Assembly: GCA_042088665.1 (NCBI GenBank)
Contig: JBELMB010000066.1
Span: forward strand, 1 to 24,596
From: JBELMB01 sp042088665
GTDB lineage: Bacteria > Pseudomonadota > Alphaproteobacteria > Rhodobacterales > Rhodobacteraceae
Reading direction: 5' to 3'
DNA: 24,596 nucleotides
Shown here: positions 7,382 through 13,939 of the stretch, piece by piece
How positions within the stretch are numbered: the first letter of the stretch is position 1
Layout of the letters: each line of letters starts with the position of its first letter
The notes under the pieces: model-generated
Databases searched by the model: none
What the model saw: the letters and a program-made list of their open reading frames with translations, nothing else
What the model was told of the DNA's origin: nothing
Program-made: the position numbers and the translations under genes

Positions 7382-7428
7382 CCCTATGCTCGCTGAAAAC
7401 TGCGAAACAGCAGTGAAGGGGAGGAAAC

Positions 7429-8655
7429 TTGACCCGATGGGCTTTGCCCTTCGGTCAGGGACAAGGTCATGCGTCGCAGGGGATCTTGCCCAGCGCCGCG
7501 GTGCCTGTCCATGATCCGGAGGCCTTTGATGAACTGAAGCACCAGCTGGGGCAGAATTGCGCCCTTGTCGTGCTTTTTGTCGCCTCTTCCGCCGATGTGC
7601 AGGCCGTTGTCGATGCCGCAGCGCAGGCCTGGCCTGATCAGGACGTGATCGGCTGCACAACCGCTGGCGAAATCGCTCCCGGCGCTGGCTATCTCGAGGA
7701 CCACATTCTGGCGCTTGGCTTTCCAAGCAAGCATTTTGCCTGTCGTCTGCTGACCTTTGACGATCTTTCCGAGGTCAACACGCTCGCCACGATCCGGCAG
7801 ACCGTGCAGGCGCGCACGCAACTGGTGGAGCATGGCGCCTCCTTTGGCAACGAATTCGCGTTCCTGTTGGTCGATGGCCTGTCGCGCCGCGAAGATGCGC
7901 TGGCCTCGGCGCTGTCTGCCGGGCTGGGGAATGTGCCGATGTTCGGCGGCTCTGCGGGGGATGGCACGCGCTTTGACCGCAGCCTCGTCTTTGCCCGGGG
8001 AAAGGTCCGCGAAAACGCGGCCGTTCTGGCGCTGTTGCGGACAAACTGTGCGCTGAAGGTCTTTTCGCTCAACCACTTCAGTCCGACGCAGCGACGAATG
8101 GTGGTCACCGCCGCCGAGCCGTCGCAGCGCCTCGTGCAGGAGATCAACGCAGAGCCCGCCGCGCGCGAACTGGCGCGCATCCTCGGCAAATCGCCCGAGC
8201 AGGTCGACACCTTCACCTTTGCCGAGAACCCGATGGTTGTGCGATTTGGCGACACCCACCATGTGCGTGCCATAAAACGCGTCACTGCAGAGGGGTATCT
8301 GGAATTTTTCTCGGCCATCGACGTAGGGCTGGTGCTGACGGTTGCAGAGGGCGCACCGATCGTGGATCATCTCAAGGAGGAGTTCGGCGCGCTCTGCACG
8401 CCTCGGAAACCGGACGCCGTGCTGGCATTTGACTGCATTCTGCGCCGCATTGAGGCCGGTCAGAACCAGTTGATCGGCCGCCTCGGCGCGGTCTTGCAGG
8501 AGTATGGCGTGGCGGGGTTTTCCACCTACGGGGAACAATTCGGAGGCATGCATGTGAACCAGACGATGACCGGTGTGGCGCTCTATGCCCCCAGTGACGA
8601 GGAACACGCAGGCCTGCCATGGGACGGTCATGCCGCGGGGGCCCATGTCAGATGA
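7429..8655 (+). CDS. FIST-domain signal transduction protein
   Basis: This is a 408-residue soluble protein with FIST_N (about residues 35-235) and FIST_C (about 240-385) domains. Recognisable blocks are 'VIGCTTAGEIAPGAGYLEDH' near residues 70-89, the 'FLLVDGLSRREDALASAL' and 'MFGGSAGDG' loops, and the C-terminal 'GFSTYGEQFGGMHVNQTMTG'. FIST domains are thought to sense small ligands and to work with histidine kinases or cyclases. The start is TTG at 7429 behind a strong AAGGGGAGGA. The gene begins 47 nt after the response regulator and overlaps the kinase gene by 11 nt, so the three proteins probably form one pathway in which the FIST protein feeds the kinase. The ligand is unknown; an alcohol or aldehyde would fit the context. 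Confidence 0.9.
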   Translation: MTRWALPFGQGQGHASQGILPSAAVPVHDPEAFDELKHQLGQNCALVVLFVASSADVQAVVDAAAQAWPDQDVIGCTTAGEIAPGAGYLEDHILALGFPSKHFACRLLTFDDLSEVNTLATIRQTVQARTQLVEHGASFGNEFAFLLVDGLSRREDALASALSAGLGNVPMFGGSAGDGTRFDRSLVFARGKVRENAAVLALLRTNCALKVFSLNHFSPTQRRMVVTAAEPSQRLVQEINAEPAARELARILGKSPEQVDTFTFAENPMVVRFGDTHHVRAIKRVTAEGYLEFFSAIDVGLVLTVAEGAPIVDHLKEEFGALCTPRKPDAVLAFDCILRRIEAGQNQLIGRLGAVLQEYGVAGFSTYGEQFGGMHVNQTMTGVALYAPSDEEHAGLPWDGHAAGAHVR

Positions 8656-10885
8656 GCTGATCAACCCCAACGACAGCCTGTTGCGGCAGAACGAAAAGCT
8701 CAAGACCATCACAGCCGCGCTGATGCGCCGGGCCGAACAGGACAACGACCAGTCGGGCGCGGCCTACGCGCAGTTCGAACGCGCCGCGTTGCTCGAGGAT
8801 CAGGTGCGCGACCGCACGCGCGATCTGGAACATGCGCTGGAGCTGCTCAACTTTTCCAACGCGGCGCTGACCGAGGCGCGGCGCGCGGCGGAACGGGCGC
8901 ATGGCAACATGGCCAACGCCATCGAAGCGGTGCAGGAAGGGTTCGCGCTGTTTGACGCCGGCGACCGTCTGGTGATGTGCAACCAGCGGTTCGGGATGCA
9001 CATGCCCGATGTACAGCCGCATCTGGTGTCCAACATCCACTTCACCGTCTATGTGGCGCGCGTCAGCCAGAGCAGGTTTCTGGACCTCGAAGGCGGCACC
9101 TCGCGCCGTGACTGGGCGCGCAAGCGGTTGCGGATGCACCGCGAGCCGCATGTGATGTTCAACGTGCGCCTCGCGCAGGACAAATGGCTTCAGGTCAGCG
9201 AGCACCGCACCACCGACGGCGGCACGGTTGTGCTGCAGACCGACGTCACCGACATCATCCGGCTTGAGCGGTTCAAACGCTCGAAGATGCTGGACAATCA
9301 GGCGCGGATGCTGAGGGCGACGCTGGAGCACCTCAACCAGGGGGTCTGCATCTTTGACAAGGACACCGCGCTGCTGGACTGGAACGCGCGACTGGGCACG
9401 CTGCTGGCCTTGCCTGCCTCGCTCCTGCGGGTCGGCATGGGGTTTGACCGGCTTCTGGACCATCTGCAGATGGAGCTGGCGCATTCGACCGAGCAGCACG
9501 GTGCCTTTCGTGCCTGGGCGCATCAGGATACGCCCCGCAGGGCGCTGCGGTTCGAAGTCATGCGCCGCCCCAACCTGACGCTCGACATCTTTGCGCAAGA
9601 GATGCCCAACCGCGGCTTTGTGGTGTCGGTGACCGATGTCTCGGCGGAACGCAACGCCGCGCGCAGCCTCGCAGAGGCCAACGAACTGCTGGAAAGGCGC
9701 GTGCAGGACCGCACGCTGGAACTCGAAGACGCGCTCGCCGCGGCAGAGCGCGCCAATGCCTCGAAGTCGCGCTTTGTGGCAGCGGCCAGCCACGATCTTC
9801 TGCAACCGCTTTCGGCGGCAAAGCTCTATGTCTCTGACCTCAGCAACCGCAGCGATGCGGGCGCCCCGACCGCAAAAAAGGCGCTCAACGCCCTTGGCAG
9901 TGTCGAGGCGATCATCGATGCCTTGCTGAATATCTCGAAACTGGACGCCGGAGCGCTCAGCCTCGATGTGACCACCGTGTCGCTGGGCAGCATCCTCACG
10001 GCGCTGCGCGACGAGTTCGAACCGGCGGCGCGGCTCAAGGGGCTGGATCTGCGCATTCAGCACACCGACGCGCAGGTGACCAGCGATCCCAGCTTCCTGC
10101 GTCGTATCTTGCAGAACCTTATCGGCAATGCAGTGCGCTACACCGAAACCGGTCGGATCCTTGTCGGCACGCGGCGCCATGGCGCGGCGCTGCGGGTCGA
10201 GGTCTGGGACACCGGGCCCGGTATCGCCGAACAGGACCAGGACCGCATATTTCGCGAGTTTGAGCAGCTCAATCCCGGGGATGGCACGGGCGAAGGCGGA
10301 GGGCTTGGCCTTGGTCTGGCCATCGTGGAACGGGCCTGCGCGCGGCTTGGCCACCCCTTGGGACTGCATTCCGTTGTCGGTCAGGGCACGCGGTTTTTCG
10401 TGACGCTGGAACGGGCCGAACCGCAGCGCAGCCCGCAAGGGGCGCTCAACGCGCGCCCGGATCCGACCCCGGGCAGCGCCGTGGGCCTCGTGGTCTTGCT
10501 GGTCGAGAACGATGATGCCCTGCGCCCCGCCCTTGCGCGGCTGATCGAAAACTGGGGGGCGGATGTGCTTGAGGCACGGGATGCCGCCGAGGCTGTGCAA
10601 CTGCTGACGGAGATCCAGCTGCTGCCGGATGCCGCGGTGATAGACTACCAGCTGGGCGATGGTCCGAACGGTCTGGCCCTTGCGCGCCAGCTGTCCAATC
10701 TGTCGCCCGCGCTCGAGGCTTGCATCCTCAGCGCCGACCGCTCGGAGGCGCTGGCCGACACTTGCCGCGCGCAGGATCTTCCGCGCTTTGGCAAGCCGGT
10801 GGAACAATCGGAGCTGCGCAGCTTTCTTGTGGGGGTCGCCCAGCGCAAGGGGCCGGACATGGCCTGGGGCGATCCTACGCTGTAG
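8645..10885 (+). CDS. PAS-containing hybrid sensor histidine kinase with C-terminal receiver
   Basis: This is a 746-residue cytoplasmic kinase without membrane segments. Its order is a coiled coil (1-85), a PAS-like domain (about 90-205), a second PAS-like domain (about 225-335), a coiled coil, HisKA with H383 (AASHDLLQPL), an ATPase with N495 (NLIGNAVRYT), D522 (DTGPGI) and a glycine-rich box at 553-558, then a receiver with D667 (VIDYQLGD) and K717. One receiver acidic residue is Asn (N622 in LVENDD), as in NahK/ErcS'-type kinases. ATG 8645 lies inside the last codons of the FIST gene and removes 24 implausible residues from the longest frame. It likely senses a soluble signal through PAS or FIST and phosphorylates the regulator encoded at 6692. 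Confidence 0.92.
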   Translation: MSDELINPNDSLLRQNEKLKTITAALMRRAEQDNDQSGAAYAQFERAALLEDQVRDRTRDLEHALELLNFSNAALTEARRAAERAHGNMANAIEAVQEGFALFDAGDRLVMCNQRFGMHMPDVQPHLVSNIHFTVYVARVSQSRFLDLEGGTSRRDWARKRLRMHREPHVMFNVRLAQDKWLQVSEHRTTDGGTVVLQTDVTDIIRLERFKRSKMLDNQARMLRATLEHLNQGVCIFDKDTALLDWNARLGTLLALPASLLRVGMGFDRLLDHLQMELAHSTEQHGAFRAWAHQDTPRRALRFEVMRRPNLTLDIFAQEMPNRGFVVSVTDVSAERNAARSLAEANELLERRVQDRTLELEDALAAAERANASKSRFVAAASHDLLQPLSAAKLYVSDLSNRSDAGAPTAKKALNALGSVEAIIDALLNISKLDAGALSLDVTTVSLGSILTALRDEFEPAARLKGLDLRIQHTDAQVTSDPSFLRRILQNLIGNAVRYTETGRILVGTRRHGAALRVEVWDTGPGIAEQDQDRIFREFEQLNPGDGTGEGGGLGLGLAIVERACARLGHPLGLHSVVGQGTRFFVTLERAEPQRSPQGALNARPDPTPGSAVGLVVLLVENDDALRPALARLIENWGADVLEARDAAEAVQLLTEIQLLPDAAVIDYQLGDGPNGLALARQLSNLSPALEACILSADRSEALADTCRAQDLPRFGKPVEQSELRSFLVGVAQRKGPDMAWGDPTL

Positions 10886-10905
10886 CCGCAGCCCGAAAAT
10901 GACAT

Positions 10906-10935
10906 CACCCGCCGGATCGCGCAATCCGACGGGTG
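10906..10935. terminator. Hairpin between the kinase and the BCCT gene
   Basis: CACCCGCCGGAT (10906-10917) pairs with ATCCGACGGGTG (10924-10935), 11 of 12 positions, around a 6-nt loop. It starts 20 nt after the kinase stop, between two converging genes, and so may serve both strands. There is no T-run. Confidence 0.6.
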
Positions 10936-10940
10936 ACGCC

Positions 10941-10997
10941 TGACCCCGGGGTAGGGTCCGGGACAAAAGGGAGCGTATTGCCCCAGCCCCGGGGTCA
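10941..10997. repeat. Inverted repeat overlapping the BCCT stop codon
   Basis: TGACCCCGGGG (10941-10951) and CCCCGGGGTCA (10987-10997) are perfect 11-bp inverted copies, 35 nt apart. The second copy includes the stop codon of the leftward BCCT gene. It may form a long-loop terminator for that transcript, in addition to the neighbouring hairpin. Confidence 0.5.
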
Positions 10998-12644
10998 GTC
11001 CCGCTCCGTCAGCGCTTTGGCTGACGCAGGTATTGGACGTGTTTCAAAGGCCAGCGCCGCTGCAATGCTCAGCATGGCCCCCACGATCACCACAGAGAAG
11101 GGCAGCGCGCCGAGGATCATCGCATCGCGGATCGCATCGGTGCCGCCCGCCGCCAGCAGGCTGCCAATGATCAGTGTCAGCGCACCGCCCCACGACAGTA
11201 TGTGCAGCGGTATGGACTGATCCGCATCACCCGCCGCCGCGATGGTGTTGATGGCCAGAACGGCGGCGTTCATCGTGGTGATCAGCAGCAACAGCAGCAG
11301 CAGCGTCACGGAGAGGTTCCATGCCAGCGCCAGCCCTTCCGGTGCGATGGCGCGGATCGTGGCGCTGATCTGCGCAGAGACGGGCAACCGCGTCAGTTCC
11401 TGCCCGGCCGGGGCCGCCAGTTGCACGTCGATGGCCGCGCCCCCCACCATGGCGAACCAGACCGCGCAGATCCCCACCGGCGCAAAGAGACAACCCGACA
11501 CAAAGACCCGCAGGCTGCGCCCGCGTGAAATGCGCGCCAGAAATAGCGCCACGAAGGGGGCAAAGGCAATCCACCAGGCCCAGTAGAATATCGTCCAGTC
11601 GGTCTGCCACAGCGCCATCCGGTCGCCCTCCGGCCCCGGTTGCGGACGCGCCACAAGCGTCGCCATGCCCGGCAATTCACTGAGATACAGCCAGAGCGCG
11701 TGCCCAAGCCGTCCAAGGTTGCCAAGCGAGTCACCGGCGGCGGCAAAGCAGGCGAGCACCCCGAAGAAGATCAGCACGCTGGCGTTGGACATCCACTTGA
11801 TCCCGCGCCGCAACCCGGAGACGACCGATCCGGTCGCGACCACGGCCACGATGGTCAGCACTATCAGTTTCACATCCAGCCGCGGCACGAGGTCCGCGTT
11901 CACAAGCCGGGTCCAGCCGGTCACCGCGTGCAGCCCGGAAACGAGGCTCTCCACCCCGTAGCCCAGCGTGGTGGCAAGGCCCGCAATGATGGCAAAGATC
12001 GAAAAGACGTCGATCAGGTTGCCAAGCGCACGGTCGTATTGCCGTCCCAACAGCGGCGCCAGCGCTGTGCGGATCGTCATCGGCATGCCATAGCGATGGC
12101 TGTATAACCCGATGGCCATGGCCAGCACCGCATAACAGGCCCAGGCCGAAAGCCCCCAATGCAGGATCGCGTAGGATACGGCAGTGGCGGCGGCATGTTC
12201 GGTCCCCGGCAGGACCTGTCCCATCAAAAGATGCGGATTGGTCTGCAAATGCGACAGCGGTTCGGCCACCGCATAGATCAGGATACCGGCACCGAGCCCG
12301 GCGCAGAACATCATCGAAAGCCAAGTCGCGTTGGAATATTCCGGCGTCGCGTCTTTTGGCCCGAGGTGCAGCCGTCCGGACACCGGCAAGACCACCAGAC
12401 CAAGACAGAACACAAGGAACGCGAGCAGGACGTACATGTACCATCCGCGAAAGAGGTCCAGCGTGGCGGCCCGCGCGGCGCTGAGGGTCAGGGTCGCCGC
12501 TTCCGGCAAGAACAGGATCCAGAAGGTCAGGGCCAGCGTCGCCGCCATCGCACCCAGTGCCACGGGGCGGCAAAAACCGCGATAGACCCCGGCGGTCACC
12601 CGCACGATCACTCGTCGGGCAAGCAGATCAGGCTGAATAGTCAC
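10995..12644 (-). CDS. BCCT family (betaine/choline/carnitine-type) transporter
   Basis: This 549-residue inner-membrane transporter has about twelve hydrophobic segments. Family hallmarks are 'GAGILIYAVAEPLSH' in the third segment region and 'WTIFYWAWWIAFAPFVALFLARISRGR', the tryptophan-rich BCCT signature, in the centre. It imports quaternary ammonium or sulfonium solutes such as glycine betaine, choline, carnitine or DMSP, usually by sodium or proton symport. The start is GTG at 12644, with GAGGGGA suitably upstream. It lies alone on the minus strand. A consensus CRP-type box lies 334 nt upstream of its start, and an MttB-family methyltransferase, which may act on methylated amines, lies at the window end. 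The substrate cannot be fixed from the sequence. Confidence 0.92.
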   Translation of the reverse strand: MTIQPDLLARRVIVRVTAGVYRGFCRPVALGAMAATLALTFWILFLPEAATLTLSAARAATLDLFRGWYMYVLLAFLVFCLGLVVLPVSGRLHLGPKDATPEYSNATWLSMMFCAGLGAGILIYAVAEPLSHLQTNPHLLMGQVLPGTEHAAATAVSYAILHWGLSAWACYAVLAMAIGLYSHRYGMPMTIRTALAPLLGRQYDRALGNLIDVFSIFAIIAGLATTLGYGVESLVSGLHAVTGWTRLVNADLVPRLDVKLIVLTIVAVVATGSVVSGLRRGIKWMSNASVLIFFGVLACFAAAGDSLGNLGRLGHALWLYLSELPGMATLVARPQPGPEGDRMALWQTDWTIFYWAWWIAFAPFVALFLARISRGRSLRVFVSGCLFAPVGICAVWFAMVGGAAIDVQLAAPAGQELTRLPVSAQISATIRAIAPEGLALAWNLSVTLLLLLLLITTMNAAVLAINTIAAAGDADQSIPLHILSWGGALTLIIGSLLAAGGTDAIRDAMILGALPFSVVIVGAMLSIAAALAFETRPIPASAKALTERD

Positions 12645-12977
12645 CGTGCCGGTCCCCTCGTTCGAGCCATGTCAAAACGAATGGGGATCGCGCCCTGAAG
12701 TGCATTTGGGTCGGCCAGGGGCGGTGTGCTGGTCCCGCGGCCCGCAGGATCGGTCGCACCTCCGGACAATCCGCTGCCTTTCCTTGGCAATCTGTCAGAG
12801 ACATTGGAATGGCCGTCTTTGGCTGGTGCCAAGCCGGTGATCATGCCTTGCCGCCGCCACGGCGCCTCAGGCCACAGGTGCGGACCTTGCGCGCTGCCCC
12901 CGTCTGGTCTTGTCATCATCTTCAGCCTCCACCCATGTTGTCGCAAGGGTGGAATGGCGCAGCCCGCGCCGCGCATC

Positions 12978-12993
12978 TGTGAAGCTGATCACA
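12978..12993. promoter_or_regulatory. Consensus CRP-type binding site
   Basis: TGTGAAGCTGATCACA is an exact match to the TGTGA-N6-TCACA consensus of enterobacterial CRP, with favourable A/T flanks (ATC before, TTG after). A rightward class II promoter from this site would start near 13027; a leftward one could serve the BCCT gene through a long leader. The adjacent CRP/FNR-family regulator has a matching recognition helix. The match is read directly, and its use is inferred. Confidence 0.65.
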
Positions 12994-13104
12994 TTGCCCA
13001 AAGGAAAGTTAAGGTATTGGGAAGGCATGACACATGTCGGCACACACACCGGACCACCCTTTGGGCCAACCACTGGCACAAACACTGGCGCAACAGCCTG
13101 CATC

Positions 13105-13132
13105 GCGCCAAGATCGCTGCAAGCGATGGCGC
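13105..13132 (-). terminator. Hairpin downstream of the CRP-family gene
   Basis: GCGCCA (13105-13110) and ATCGCT (13113-13118) pair with AGCGAT and GGCGC (13122-13132) around a 3-nt loop, with a 2-nt bulge. It lies 35 nt beyond the stop of the leftward regulator gene. There is no T-run after it, so strength is uncertain. Confidence 0.4.
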
Positions 13133-13167
13133 CTGTCATGCCCGGACGCCAGCCCCCTGTTCAGGGG

Positions 13168-13836
13168 TCAGAGCGCCTCCATGCTGCAGATATCAAGCAA
13201 GGCATCGCGGTCCCGCACGGTGATCCGCCCGCGGCCACCATCCACCAGACCGGCGCGGCGCCATTCTGTCAGAATGCGCGAGACCACTTCGCGCGTGACG
13301 CCCACGTATTCCGCCAGTTGCGCCTGCGACATGACCAGTTCCGGCTGCTCTGCGGTGAAATGCAAAAGCTTCGCCGCCAGCCGCGCTGCCGGTGGCAAAA
13401 AGACCTGATCCTCGACCTGTCGGCTCAGCCAGCGCATCCGGCGCCCCGCAAGGCGCAAGAGCTCCTGCGCGAGTTCCGGCGCCCGCGAGACCTGAGCCAT
13501 CAGCACGCTGTGACGAATGGCGCGCAGCTTGCTGTCGGCCATCGCCTCGATGCGGGCGGTGCGCGGTCCGGGATCAAAGATCGCGATCTCGCCAAAGACA
13601 CTGCCGGGGCGGATCTGGTTCAGCGACAGCTTGCGACCGGAGGCGGACAGAACGCTCACTTCCAACTGGCCCTTGTCGAGCAGGTAAAGCCGGTCGTCAA
13701 AATCGCCCTTTTCGAACAGGGTCTGCCCGGAGGTGAGCGTAAAGGGCAACATGCCCTGCTCGATCACATCGCGCAGCGCCCCGGAGGCTTCGAGCCAGGG
13801 CACGTGCCGGTCAGAAGAAACTTCGGAATCGTTCAT
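13168..13836 (-). CDS. CRP/FNR-family transcriptional regulator
   Basis: This 222-residue protein has an N-terminal cyclic-nucleotide-binding fold (about 18-118) and a C-terminal winged helix. The phosphate-binding cassette keeps G82-E83 and R92-T93 (GPRTAR), so cyclic nucleotide binding is plausible. The recognition helix (about 181-192) has R182, E183 and R187, aligning with the three CRP residues that read TGTGA. It lacks the N-terminal cysteine cluster of oxygen-sensing FNR proteins; its only Cys is near residue 216. The ATG at 13836 is chosen over the longer frame (13878), whose extra 14 residues look non-coding, though its Shine-Dalgarno is poor. It is divergent from the cyclase gene 103 nt away, and a consensus CRP box lies beyond its 3' end. 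Confidence 0.9.
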   Translation of the reverse strand: MNDSEVSSDRHVPWLEASGALRDVIEQGMLPFTLTSGQTLFEKGDFDDRLYLLDKGQLEVSVLSASGRKLSLNQIRPGSVFGEIAIFDPGPRTARIEAMADSKLRAIRHSVLMAQVSRAPELAQELLRLAGRRMRWLSRQVEDQVFLPPAARLAAKLLHFTAEQPELVMSQAQLAEYVGVTREVVSRILTEWRRAGLVDGGRGRITVRDRDALLDICSMEAL

Positions 13837-13939
13837 GGTCGCGACGCTAAAGCATGCGCCGCGCGCGGCAAACGGCAAAATCTTTCCTTTTCAGGCCGGT
13901 CACGGCAAGATGAGGACGGTCAGGTTTGGGAATTCAAGA

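Larger units (their letters stand above)
12645..13167. other. Non-coding gap with CRP-type box
   Basis: These 523 nt between the BCCT gene start and the end of the CRP-family gene hold no gene I can support. Short open frames on both strands (for example minus 12867-13139 and plus from ATG 13027) lack the G/C-rich third positions of real genes here. The gap contains a perfect CRP-type site (12978-12993), two 11-nt direct repeats of the form CACTGGCRCAA (13071-13081 and 13083-13093), a hairpin (13105-13132) and a CCCCTGTTCAGGGG palindrome (13154-13167) touching the stop codon of the regulator gene. A small RNA or an unannotated short gene driven from the CRP site cannot be excluded. Confidence 0.5.

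Noticed and set aside
8648..10966. Long minus-strand frame (772 codons) opposite the hybrid kinase
   Set aside because: Shadow of the kinase gene; the composition is Arg/His/Gln-rich without domains.
12867..13139. Minus-strand 90-codon frame just after the CRP-family gene
   Set aside because: Third-position G/C is near chance, no ribosome site is convincing, and it contains the CRP-type box and a hairpin.
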